Below, in pieces: positions 44,859 through 53,549 of a stretch of 64,000 nucleotides of DNA; position 1 is the first letter of the stretch; every line of letters begins with the position of its first letter. The stretch is taken from NCBI GenBank assembly GCA_942490645.1, contig CALNXN010000002.1, positions 452,035 to 516,034 of the forward strand, read 5' to 3'. The position numbers were made by a program, and so were the translations under genes. The DNA is from CALNXN01 sp942490645 (GTDB lineage Bacteria; Pseudomonadota; Alphaproteobacteria; Rhodobacterales; Rhodobacteraceae). Below the pieces are notes generated by a model, which was given only the letters and a program-made list of their open reading frames with translations, was not told the DNA's origin and made no database searches.

Positions 44859-45604
44859 TCGCCCCTTCCCGCCATATCGCCATAGAGGGAACTCACAATA
44901 TCCGCGATCTTGGGGGCTATTTGACTGCCCGTGGTACAGCGATCCCGCAGCGCCGGTTCCTTCGTGCTGACTGTCTGCACAGGTTGGGACCGGGCGGCAC
45001 CGACCTGCTGATTGGCGAAGGTCTGCGCTGCGTCATTGATCTGCGCACGAAGGGCGAAATCGCCGCTGCCCCGAGTCACTTTCAAGGCCTGGCGGCAGTT
45101 GAATACGTCAACCTGCCGCTCTTTGATGATCTGTCTCCCTCGGCATTGGCGAGCGTGGATGCGCGGCACGCCCATCCGCTTGTGCCGTTCTACATTTCAG
45201 CCCTCGATACGCGCGGTGCGGCAGTGTGCAATATCCTGACGCATATTGCGCGCGTGCAGGATGGTGCCGTTTTGTTCAATTGTACGGCGGGCAAGGACAG
45301 GACCGGTATCATTGCCGCCTTGCTTTTGGGTCTTGCGGGCGTGTCAGATGACGACATCGTTGACGACTATGTCCTAACGGAACAAATGATCCCAAATCTG
45401 GTGGCAGAATTTCTGTCGATCTCGCGCGAAAACGGCGGCGATGTCGAAAGCTATGCGACCCTATTGGAAAGCCCGGCTGACACGATGGCAAAGATGCTCT
45501 CCCATATCAGAGTACAACACGGGAGCATTCCCGATTACGTGACGCACATCGGCCTAGAACGCAAAGACCAGTTTCGCCTCATCGATCGACTGTGCAGCGT
45601 TTGA
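44855..45604 (+). CDS. Tyrosine phosphatase family protein (Y_phosphatase3 type)
   Basis: A 249-aa protein of the bacterial tyrosine/serine phosphatase family that includes mycobacterial PtpB. GTHNIRDLGGYLTARG is near the start and RFLRADCLHRLG follows. The P-loop FNCTAGKDRTGIIAALLL has the catalytic Cys and Arg, and the Asp-rich VSDDDIVDDYVLT follows. It overlaps the metallophosphoesterase by ATGA and is the last gene of the ABC operon. A phosphodiesterase and a phosphomonoesterase in sequence would release phosphate stepwise from an imported organophosphate. Confidence 0.9.
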   Translation: MIAPSRHIAIEGTHNIRDLGGYLTARGTAIPQRRFLRADCLHRLGPGGTDLLIGEGLRCVIDLRTKGEIAAAPSHFQGLAAVEYVNLPLFDDLSPSALASVDARHAHPLVPFYISALDTRGAAVCNILTHIARVQDGAVLFNCTAGKDRTGIIAALLLGLAGVSDDDIVDDYVLTEQMIPNLVAEFLSISRENGGDVESYATLLESPADTMAKMLSHIRVQHGSIPDYVTHIGLERKDQFRLIDRLCSV

Positions 45605-46163
45605 ACTTATCTATGTCCTTAGGGGTTGGTCCCCTTCAATCAACCTATCTTGCCAAAGGGCTGGCTGGACGAACGGTCTCTGTCAGCATTTCGATCACCT
45701 GAGCATCAAGCAGCACGGAGACCGTTAGAGCATTGCAGATCCCGATGCCGATCATCGCTATGACCGCGCAGCGGCGTTGTTGCTGTCCAATCCAATGAGA
45801 ACGCTATTCAACGGCTTTCTAGGGTCAGCCCTATTAGGAACGCCAACGTCCTTCTCAGCAAATGTCCTTGTCGATCGCAAATTGCGACCCTGTTGCCGCG
45901 CTTCAGGGGGCCAGAAGTTTCACTGTTGCGGTGAAGGCTAGGACAGAATTCAGCGATGAACCGGCTGCTTGTGCCAATCTTGTCACTCTCCAACTGCTGC
46001 CATTCGCCGCGAAGCAGAATATGGATATTATGGGCTCAGAGCAGTCATTCGCCGCAGCACGCACCAATGACCGCTAAGGGCCGGGAGCGATGGGTGTCTT
46101 GGGCGGACACAACTCCCTTTTGCTGCGCGGCCACAAGTCCGCTTCGAGCCCAAGGCATCCTTG
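45605..46163. other. Intergenic region between convergent genes
   Basis: 559 bp without a supportable gene. A 5-bp GC stem at 45621-45635 without T-run is too weak to call a terminator. A minus-strand hydrophobic fragment at ~45650-45790 (MIGIGICNALTVSVLLDA) has no convincing start. A degenerate copy of the dispersed repeat lies at 46037-46085. Confidence 0.4.
46037..46085. repeat. Dispersed intergenic repeat, degenerate copy D
   Basis: TCATTCGCCGCAGCACGCACCAATGACCGC followed by AAGGGCCGGGAG aligns with the right half of copy A (GCAGCATCGCGACCAATG, GGGCCGCGA). The match is partial, so the assignment is tentative. Confidence 0.4.
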
Positions 46164-47123
46164 CTATTCAAGGCCGGGCTTGATGGTGAGCTTGCCCAAG
46201 ACGTCACCCCGTCCAGTTCGGTTCAAGGCCTCCGGGACGGACGAAAGAGGAAGCACAGCTTCCAGATGTGGCGTGATCCGTCCTTCCACCGCCAATTCGG
46301 CGACGCGATTGGTCAAGGCTTTGCCGGAGGGCACCACCAACATGCCAATCGAGCGGTTTCTCGAAAGGAGTTTTCCTCCGATGACGACGGACAGAAGCGA
46401 CGGCACGCCGCCACCAAGTGCCTTGTAGGTGCCGCCTTCAGCAAGCGCCCGGGACAGTTCGCGTGGTCCCCGCGTTGCGACCATGTCGAGTATTCTGTCC
46501 CATTTCGCGCCAGTCTTGGCGAAATTCACCTTATTGTAATCGATAACGTCGTCCGCCCCCAGAGTTGCCAGCCATTCAACCTTCTTGGCGTTGTCCACAG
46601 CAGTCACATGTGCCTCTGCCGCCTTGGCCAGTTGCAGTGCCATGGTTCCCGATCCGCCTCCGGCGCCATTGATCAGGAACCGGTCGCCTCGCGACACATT
46701 TTCTGTTCCAGCGACGGCAATACCCCCTGCCTGTGGAAGACACGCGGCGATTTCATCGGACAGCGCATCGGGGACCGCTACAGTTTCCTTCGCGGGCACG
46801 CAGACATATTCCGCAAATCCCCCAAGCGAAAAGACATAATCCCCCATGACACGCTGTCCGATATCGAAGCCGGACACGCCTTCGCCAAGCTTGTCGACAA
46901 GGCCCACGATATCCGATCCCAAAATCGGCTTTTTGGGTCTGAACACCCCGGCGACCGTGCGCACCCAAAGCGGCGAGCCGGTCAGGTGCTCCCAATCGGA
47001 CAGGTTAACAGCGCAGGCCAAGACCTTGAGCCGGATTTGCCCCTTGCCGGGTTCGGGCATGTCAATATCCGATAAACGCAGCATTTCGGGGCCGCCATAA
47101 CGGTCATAGACAACGGCTTTCAT
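46164..47123 (-). CDS. Zinc-independent medium-chain dehydrogenase / quinone oxidoreductase
   Basis: A 319-aa NAD(P)H-dependent MDR enzyme. The N-terminal GroES-like domain has YDRYGGPEMLRL and VNLSDWEHLTG. The Rossmann motif is INGAGGGSGTMALQLAKAA. GADDVIDYNK follows. No structural-zinc cysteines or catalytic zinc ligands are present, so it belongs with the quinone oxidoreductase/crotonyl-type reductases. A GGGAGAA ribosome-binding site precedes the ATG at 47123. Substrate unknown; monocistronic. Confidence 0.9.
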   Translation of the reverse strand: MKAVVYDRYGGPEMLRLSDIDMPEPGKGQIRLKVLACAVNLSDWEHLTGSPLWVRTVAGVFRPKKPILGSDIVGLVDKLGEGVSGFDIGQRVMGDYVFSLGGFAEYVCVPAKETVAVPDALSDEIAACLPQAGGIAVAGTENVSRGDRFLINGAGGGSGTMALQLAKAAEAHVTAVDNAKKVEWLATLGADDVIDYNKVNFAKTGAKWDRILDMVATRGPRELSRALAEGGTYKALGGGVPSLLSVVIGGKLLSRNRSIGMLVVPSGKALTNRVAELAVEGRITPHLEAVLPLSSVPEALNRTGRGDVLGKLTIKPGLE

Positions 47124-47376
47124 GTTCTTCTCCCTGTTCTCAACTTCAAGATTATCCGGGGCTGGGTGATCTCCCTTGTTGAACGGCCAGTGCCATTGCC
47201 GATTACGTCGCGAGGGTACGCGTGGCCGAGGTCGGCATCAATAAAACAGTCCGTGCCGTGTGGATCCGCTTTGTCACGTGGACCAGACATTTGTTGCAAG
47301 CGCAGCGTACGGCCGCAGTGAGCCCGGTGCGGACACTCGTTTTTTACATGAAATGCGACTTTGAGACGAGAGCCAA

Positions 47377-48189
47377 CTATTTCGTATCGATAGGGGAGAA
47401 CCCGTATTTCCCGTCGATCTCCTTGAGCTGCCGCTTAAGGTCTTCGGATCGAACTTTAATTGCGGTTAATTCGCTCTCGTCAATCAGGCCGTTCCCGTCC
47501 TTGTCCGCTCTCAGAGCAGCCGACTTCAACGGCTCCATAAACTCTTCAAAACTCACGGCCTGGTTTTTATCAAGATCGAAAATCGCCATGTAGGGCAGCT
47601 GATCACCGCCGCGATGATTCAATGGATCAAGACCCCGTTCAGTGAATTCAGTAGTGTTTTCGACGATGATATCTCCGCTGTCGGGAACGTCTGTGCGATC
47701 ACGAAACTGGCTCACCAGTTTTGCCAACTGTTGTTCATACCGGTTTTGGATATTCTGGAAGTCTTCATTATCTTGGTAACGGGCAAAGGCATATTTCCAA
47801 GCCTCGTCCGCAAAAAAGAGAGTGATTTCCCGCTCAGTTGCCACCCCATCCCTGTTGAAGTCGTAGCGATCCGGATCGCTGTTGCGGGAGAACTGGTACT
47901 GGAGCGCTTTGCGGTAAGCGTGATCTTCGATGTCGGCCAGCGAAAGAACGTCATCCAGATTGCTCATTGCCCGTCCAAATGTCGCCACGGCGCCTCGGTT
48001 CAAATCTTCGACAGACAGGTCTTGCGCGTTTCCACTAAGCTGGGCGTGCAATGCGGCGCTGCCAACTGCAATTTCCAAAAAGTAGTCTGACGCCTCTTCC
48101 AAGGTCGATGCCTTGGCACCGTTCACAAAAAACAAAACAGAGAAAGCGGCCAGAATCGAACATTTCCGAAAACGAATAATTCCGGGCAT
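47377..48189 (-). CDS. Exported EF-hand protein
   Basis: A 270-aa protein with a signal peptide (residues ~1-27, CSILAAFSVLFFVNGAKAS) and three EF-hand-like calcium loops: DFNRDGVATERE (~115), DLDKNQAVSFEE (~215) and DKDGNGLIDESE (~237). The middle part is helical and charged. It is probably a periplasmic calcium-binding protein; a binding partner is not evident. Neighbouring genes are unrelated, and repeat copy B lies immediately upstream. The three-loop architecture is clear, the role unknown. Confidence 0.82.
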   Translation of the reverse strand: MPGIIRFRKCSILAAFSVLFFVNGAKASTLEEASDYFLEIAVGSAALHAQLSGNAQDLSVEDLNRGAVATFGRAMSNLDDVLSLADIEDHAYRKALQYQFSRNSDPDRYDFNRDGVATEREITLFFADEAWKYAFARYQDNEDFQNIQNRYEQQLAKLVSQFRDRTDVPDSGDIIVENTTEFTERGLDPLNHRGGDQLPYMAIFDLDKNQAVSFEEFMEPLKSAALRADKDGNGLIDESELTAIKVRSEDLKRQLKEIDGKYGFSPIDTK

Positions 48190-48269
48190 TTGGATAACAA
48201 TTCCCTAGCCGTTATTTGACCCGTGCTTAATTCGATGACAGCAAAATTTCTAGGGCTCTTGTGGAATTT

Positions 48270-48395
48270 CCATTCGGTCCGCAAACTGTGAGTCCGCAGT
48301 CGGCTCGACTTCGCGGTTGCAGCGAATGACTGGTTCGACGGGCCGCACCGCAGCATCCGTTGTGCCATGCGGACGGCGGCTCTGGGCCGTCAGCG
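48270..48395. repeat. Dispersed intergenic repeat, copy B
   Basis: Contains TTGCAGCGAATGACTGG, then CGGGCCGCACCGCAGCATCC and GGCGGCTCTGGGCCG, which align with copies A and C. A further weak relative may follow near 48438-48480 (CCCAAAGGCGACATTAATTGG). Located between the EF-hand and YHS genes. Confidence 0.6.
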
Positions 48396-48519
48396 CCGAT
48401 GTCACTGCGCCTGATTGGCCCGATCCTGCGGGGCATCCGATGGCCGCAACGAACCCAAAGGCGACATTAATTGGCCATTAAGACAATGCCGTTGGAGCAA
48501 TTTTGCGAAGAGCTCCCAA

Positions 48520-48981
48520 CTAGTTGGTAACGCCCAAGGTTTCCCAGTTCTTGTCCGCCTTTGAGATTTTCTCTTCGGTATCCTTTTCCATGTAGGCAAT
48601 CGCACCATGCGAACCTCCCATGAAGAGCTTACCGTCAACGATCATCCAAGCGTTAGGATCAACAACCGTCTTGCGTCCCAGAGACATTCCTCCCGCGCAG
48701 AAACCACCGTAACGAGGCGCATACTTGTCTGGATTCTCTGAAAACATTTCACGGTGCTCTGCGGAGGCAAACTGCCAATTCGCGCCTTGCCACTCAAGGC
48801 CGATGTCCGGATCGCCCTCTACCGGTTTTGATTGTGTAAAGTAAGCCACGGGATCATACCCCGAAAGCGCAAGATTTTCGCTGTCAGTACTGATCAATTC
48901 GCCGGCGAAAACCGGAAAGCCAGCGGTCATCGTCGCGAAAGTAAATGCCATCACTCGGCGTCTTGTCGGCGTGAATTTCAT
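48520..48981 (-). CDS. Exported YHS domain protein
   Basis: A 153-aa protein with a hydrophobic export signal (RRRVMAFTFATMTAGFPVFAG; an RRR run suggests possible Tat export). A YHS-like domain follows: LALSGYDPVAYFTQSKPVEGD then ASAEHREMFSENPDKYAPRYGGFCAGG. YHS domains bind metals such as copper or heme-related ligands. I chose the ATG at 48981 because the upstream in-frame residues precede the signal without purpose. It is divergent from the adenylate cyclase gene. Confidence 0.88.
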   Translation of the reverse strand: MKFTPTRRRVMAFTFATMTAGFPVFAGELISTDSENLALSGYDPVAYFTQSKPVEGDPDIGLEWQGANWQFASAEHREMFSENPDKYAPRYGGFCAGGMSLGRKTVVDPNAWMIVDGKLFMGGSHGAIAYMEKDTEEKISKADKNWETLGVTN

Positions 48982-49113
48982 TTTGCGTACCTCTCCGCAA
49001 TGATGGGTCGACTTCATGGTCAACCCGACTAGAATTCGTTCAACCGAGGACTAAGAACGGCTGAGACCCAACTAAGAATACCCGAAGTCTACTATCTGAC
49101 ACCAGCGAGGCAA

Positions 49114-51030
49114 GTGAGTTTGTCAAATCAGAACAGAACCACGGAAAGCCCGGCGGGACATTCCAATCGCCGCCTTGCTGCGGTCCTACACGCGGATGTG
49201 GTCGGCTTCAGTCGCCTCATGGCGTCCGACGAGGTTGGAACACACGCTCGACTTATCGAGTGGCGCGACCTGATTTGCCGACAGCTTGTCGACCACAGGG
49301 GAAGGGTTGTCGGGACAGCCGGGGACGCAATTCTTGCAGTGTTCGATAGTGTGGTGGACGCACTCTCAGCGGCTATTGCGATACAAGATGCTCTTTCGGA
49401 GAAGAATGGACCGCTGCCTGAGGCCCAGCAGTTGCGCTTCAGGATTGGTCTCAATCTCGGTGACATAATTGTAGATGGGGACGACATCTTCGGGAACGGT
49501 GTCAATGTCGCCGCTCGGGTAGAGGCGCTTGCAGATCCCGGAGGCATTACCGTGACCTCCGCCGTGCGCGACCAGATTGGAAACAAACTGCCACTCCACT
49601 TTGAGGACCGAGGCACCCATCAAGTCAAGAATATCGACGCACCGCTTCATGTTTATGCGGTGCAGAAGTCACCGGGCGGCAGCGCAAAGGTAAGACCTCG
49701 CAAAAGTCGGGCGGGTGGCATCATCACAGCAATTGCTCTGATAGTTTTGGCCGCAACAGGTGCGGGGCTGTGGTTTTTGAACGGCGAGACCTTGAGGACG
49801 ACCCAGGCCACGCAGACATCGGCCTTACCCACCCCAGTGGTGCCCGTCGAATCCAGCCGGCCTACCATTGCCGTGTTGCCCTTCGACAATAGAGGCAACC
49901 AAGGCGAACAGTCCTATTTTAGCGATGGCGTTACCGAAGACGTCATCGCGGCCTTGGGCCGTTTCTCCGGGTTGCTTGTGCTTTCTTGGAGCGCTGTTGA
50001 ACCATTGAAAAACCCCACGGGGTCTGCGCTCGAGCGGGCGACTGATCTTGGGGCCTCCTATGTTGTCAGTGGCTCCGTTCAACGGTCAGAAGACAAGATC
50101 CGCTTAAGCGTGCAACTGAGCGAAGCGAAAACGGGGGTTTTGATTTGGTCGGATCGCTATGATGAGGACATTCTCGATCTGTTCGAGGTACAGGACAGAT
50201 TGACACGTCAGATCGTGGCTGCCCTAGCGGTCCGCGTGACCCAGGTCGAGGAGGCTCGGGTCGCGGTGGCCCCTACGAACAGCCTCACCGCTTACGATCT
50301 TGTCCTGCGCGGACGCGATATCATGCGCGAAATCGGCCTCAAAGCCAACGATGATGCAAGAAGCCTTTTTGAGCGCGCAATCGAAATGGATGGGAGCTAC
50401 GCTATGGCATTTGCCGAACTGGGCTACACCCATCTGAATGACCTGAAATTTGGCTGGACCCAGTGGCCCCAGCGGGCTTGGGATGCGGCGCAAGCCAATG
50501 CAGATCAGGCGATTAGGCTTGATCCCTTTAATTCCCGCGCGTACTCGCTCAAGGCTGCGATCTTAAAATACTCCGGTCAGTTGTCCGAAGCCGAACGTCT
50601 GATTGACAAGTCTCTGTCGCTTAACCCCAATAATGCCCAAAGTCATGCAGAGCGTTGCAGTATTCTTATGTTTTCGGGAAAATCAGAAGACGCATTGATT
50701 GCATCTAAGATGGCTATGGCCATTGACCCTTATCCGCGTGCTGACGAAATCAACTGCCAGATCTTCTCCTCGTATGTAACGGGTCAATTCGAGAAGGTCA
50801 TTGAATTGGCTGAGCGGTTCCCTCTCGTTTCGAATGAAGAAGCGACCAGCTTGTTCGTGCGCGCTGCGGCTCACGCAATGCTTGATCAAGATGAAAAAGC
50901 TGAGGAACTAGTGTCAGAAGGTTTTTCTCGTTATCCGTTCTTCAACGCCACCAATTTTGCGAATATCTTTTCGTCAGAAGAACAACGCCGGATACTTCTG
51001 GAGGGAATGCGAAAGGCCGGGATTAAATGA
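49114..51030 (+). CDS. Class III adenylate cyclase with TolB-like and TPR domains
   Basis: A 638-aa protein. Residues ~20-185 are a class III cyclase domain with LHADVVGFSRLM (metal Asp), GTAGDAILAVF (second Asp) and FGNGVNVAARVE (transition-state Asn/Arg), so it looks active and makes cAMP. A membrane helix follows at ~202-220 (ITAIALIVLAATGAGLWFL), then a TolB/FlgO-like domain (PTIAVLPFDNRGNQ, YVVSGSVQRSEDKIRLSVQL). The C-terminal ~230 residues are TPR repeats. The start is GTG at 49114 with CGAGG upstream. The architecture is common in Rhizobiales and Rhodobacterales. Confidence 0.92.
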   Translation: MSLSNQNRTTESPAGHSNRRLAAVLHADVVGFSRLMASDEVGTHARLIEWRDLICRQLVDHRGRVVGTAGDAILAVFDSVVDALSAAIAIQDALSEKNGPLPEAQQLRFRIGLNLGDIIVDGDDIFGNGVNVAARVEALADPGGITVTSAVRDQIGNKLPLHFEDRGTHQVKNIDAPLHVYAVQKSPGGSAKVRPRKSRAGGIITAIALIVLAATGAGLWFLNGETLRTTQATQTSALPTPVVPVESSRPTIAVLPFDNRGNQGEQSYFSDGVTEDVIAALGRFSGLLVLSWSAVEPLKNPTGSALERATDLGASYVVSGSVQRSEDKIRLSVQLSEAKTGVLIWSDRYDEDILDLFEVQDRLTRQIVAALAVRVTQVEEARVAVAPTNSLTAYDLVLRGRDIMREIGLKANDDARSLFERAIEMDGSYAMAFAELGYTHLNDLKFGWTQWPQRAWDAAQANADQAIRLDPFNSRAYSLKAAILKYSGQLSEAERLIDKSLSLNPNNAQSHAERCSILMFSGKSEDALIASKMAMAIDPYPRADEINCQIFSSYVTGQFEKVIELAERFPLVSNEEATSLFVRAAAHAMLDQDEKAEELVSEGFSRYPFFNATNFANIFSSEEQRRILLEGMRKAGIK

Positions 51031-51089
51031 TTTTTGCTTTGTTGCTTCCCAACTGGCGAGAAACGAAAGCGTTTCAGTCAACATGCGTA

Positions 51090-51180
51090 ACCGCTTTGTC
51101 CGCACAGTGTGAATTCAGGCATAGCGAGATTTTGCGGTTGCAGCGAAAGTCCGCAATGACGGGCCGCACCGCAGCATCAT
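51090..51180. repeat. Dispersed intergenic repeat, copy C
   Basis: GCGAGATTTTGCGGTTGCAG followed by CGAA, GACGGGCCGCACCGCAGCAT and flanks match copies A (AGATTTTGCacGCGCAGCGAA) and B closely. It lies 60 bp after the cyclase gene. Confidence 0.6.
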
Positions 51181-51692
51181 GATGGGGTGGTGAAGGTCAG
51201 CAATGGGCCGTTAGTACCGGTCTGATCGAATTTGTTTTTGGTGAAATGCTGCAGGGCGGAGAACGGCAGGTATGAGCCCAATGCAGACATGATCCGGCAC
51301 AGATGCTCGCAGATGCAGCAACTCAGTTGAGCGGAACCATCAGCTTCGACGCAGCCAGAAAAGTGGACACTGGGCCCGCCGACAGTGAAGTTCGAAGGAG
51401 CCATGACCGAGTTGCGGACTCTGCAGCCATTGGAACTGTCTAAGTGAAGGACCGGTCTTTCTTAGAAGCGGCCTTCTGGGATCAGACGTGGACCGGCTGC
51501 TAAATCGGAAAAAGCGGCGAACTGCCCGTCACATCGATTAGTCGGACAAAAGATCGTTGGACTTATCAGGATGAGCGCAGGATAGTTCGTCACCAAGGAT
51601 GGCGTTTCGATTACGTCCAAAACGCACGCGCAACGTCTCTCAACAAATCGCTTTCGTAGTGCCGGAACAAAAGGCTGAGCCAGTCTACTGGT
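51181..51692. other. Intergenic region with one doubtful short frame
   Basis: A minus-strand frame at 51177-51404 (75 aa, with YLPFSALQHFTKNKFDQTG) has fair composition but runs into the repeat and has no ribosome-binding site; it may be a gene fragment. The rest, to the MscS stop, shows nothing recognisable. Confidence 0.35.
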
Positions 51693-53057
51693 TCAGCTAT
51701 CGTCCTGCCCGCTTGCCAAGTGGTCAATGCTGACCGGCGATTTCACATGTAGGTCCTGCTGCGGATAGGGCACTTCAATCCCATTTTCTTGGAATTTGTG
51801 CCAGATCTTCAGCAACACTTCGCTGGCCACATTCGCTACGCCGTTTTCGGGATCATCGATCCAGAAGCGCAATTCCAGATCAATGGCGCTATCCCCAAAC
51901 CCACGCATCAGGCAATTCGGGGCGGGAAACGTAAGGATACGCGGAACCTCCTGGACGGCCTCAAGGCACAGACGCCGCGCGAGCTCAACATCCGAGTCGT
52001 AGGAGATACCGACCGGAACGCGACGCCGCGTCGGTTTGTCGGAATGCGACCAGTTGGTAAGTGGATTGGCCATGAGGATTTCGTTTGGAATAAGGGTTTC
52101 TGTCCCGTCACGTGTGCGAACCGCGACATAACGCGTGGTCATCTTTCTGACCTCCCCGTAGGTTGGACCTCTCATCGTCTCGATCTCTATGACGTCACCC
52201 GGCTTGATGGATTCGTCTGCCAACAATGTGTAGCTCGCGATCAGGTTTTCGATAGTACGCCTCAGACCGAGACCCAAACCGATGCCTAAGGCACCGGAAA
52301 ATATCGCGAAGATAGTTAGATCAACACCAACCGCTGCAATCGCGATGATCACCGCAAGAACCATCAGAGTCAGACGAAGTAACCTGATGATGAGAAGACG
52401 CAGGGCCGAACTCATTGTTGCGGACTTTTGAAGCCGCCTTTCCACCGTACCCGATAGTGCGTTGGCTCCCCAGATGAGCAAGGCCGCTAATACGATCCCT
52501 TTGACGATTGTCCACGCTGAGATAGAGACATCGCCGACTGAGAAGCCTGTCGCGCGCAACCATTCGATGACGATATCCAGAACACCGACGGCATTCAAAG
52601 CCGCCGCAGTCCATGCGACCCATGCGAAAACCTGGCTCCAATACGCCGAGGGGATGAAGATCGAAACGATCCGGATAACCACAAATGCCAGCACAAGACT
52701 GAACACAAGTCTCAGAAACTGGATCGGCAGTGCGAAACTTTCGAAGCCGGCAATTGCACCGCTGAGCAGTATGGCCCAAACAACGGGCATAGAAATCGCA
52801 GCCACCGTTCTGATAAGGCGTTGCAGAGCCGGACCCAAATCTGTCTTGCGGCTCACGCGCTCAAGTACACGCTTGAACCGCCGGTGCAGAAGCCAAGACA
52901 AAAACAGCGCAAGGGCAATCGCGGCAATCTGGTAAATGGATTCGAGAGTGAGGATGTTTGCTTGAAGCCAATCAAGGATCAGCCGGAGACGCGTGCCAAC
53001 CGCTTCCGCGACGACCTCAACCTCTTGTTCTACGATCGATTGCTCTTCATTTTCCAC
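51693..53057 (-). CDS. MscS family mechanosensitive ion channel
   Basis: A 454-aa membrane protein with five to six hydrophobic segments before the MscS core. The pore helix reads AIFSGALGIGLGLGLRRTIENL and the beta domain follows with ADESIKPGDVIEIE and GEVRKMTTRYVAVRTRDGTETLIPN. The C-terminal alpha/beta vestibule has VGISYDSDVELARRLCLEA. An acidic cytoplasmic-type N-terminal tail (MENEEQSIVEQEVEVV) is present. It releases solutes on hypo-osmotic shock. Larger than E. coli MscS because of extra N-terminal helices. Confidence 0.93.
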   Translation of the reverse strand: MENEEQSIVEQEVEVVAEAVGTRLRLILDWLQANILTLESIYQIAAIALALFLSWLLHRRFKRVLERVSRKTDLGPALQRLIRTVAAISMPVVWAILLSGAIAGFESFALPIQFLRLVFSLVLAFVVIRIVSIFIPSAYWSQVFAWVAWTAAALNAVGVLDIVIEWLRATGFSVGDVSISAWTIVKGIVLAALLIWGANALSGTVERRLQKSATMSSALRLLIIRLLRLTLMVLAVIIAIAAVGVDLTIFAIFSGALGIGLGLGLRRTIENLIASYTLLADESIKPGDVIEIETMRGPTYGEVRKMTTRYVAVRTRDGTETLIPNEILMANPLTNWSHSDKPTRRRVPVGISYDSDVELARRLCLEAVQEVPRILTFPAPNCLMRGFGDSAIDLELRFWIDDPENGVANVASEVLLKIWHKFQENGIEVPYPQQDLHVKSPVSIDHLASGQDDS

Positions 53058-53549
53058 GCGTCAGGCCACTCCTCAAGGAAACTTGGGTTTCAGGTTTAAA
53101 CCGCTTTGTGGCAGCTTTAACGGAACCGCAGATCTCGACATTACATGCAGATGGCGTTGGTTCAATCCGGTCGCGCGGACGACGGAATGTCCACACGGCC
53201 ATCATTGGTGCCAGACTCGGCCGGGTTCCGCATCCGACCGGCGCCTATGCACTATGCGGTCCTATTCTCTCCTTTGTTACGCCAGTCAGGAGCCGACCGA
53301 GAATGTCCGCGCCAGGGATAATGCGTTGTCATCAGCCCTGATGAGAACGACGTCGCGGTCAATGACATCGTCTCCCTTGCGCGATACATGCACCTCGAAC
53401 TACTGGATAATATGGACAAGCCTCTTTGCTTTGTCGCGAATAACAATTGGACGGTGACAGTGCTGTTCCGGTTCAAAGGTCTCCTCCTCCAGCAACGCGC
53501 TGCGCAGGCATTCGCCGAAGCTTCCAGTCTTCCAACTAGGTCACATAAG
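53058..53549. other. Intergenic region with traces of decayed coding sequence
   Basis: On the minus strand around 53300-53460, IVIRDKAKRLVHI, then FEVHVSRKGDDVIDRDVV and LIRADDNALSLARTFSVGS can be read with a stop between them. This suggests an old gene. No family recognised and no start found. Confidence 0.35.

Noticed and set aside
45621..45635. Hairpin after the phosphatase gene as a terminator
   Set aside because: Only a 5-bp stem with no T-run.
46161..47075. 304-aa plus-strand frame opposite the quinone oxidoreductase
   Set aside because: The minus strand encodes a complete MDR enzyme with a Rossmann motif; the antisense frame is a codon-bias artefact.
51177..51404. 75-aa minus-strand frame after the cyclase gene
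   Set aside because: No ribosome-binding site, overlaps the dispersed repeat, no family; kept only as a note in the intergenic entry.
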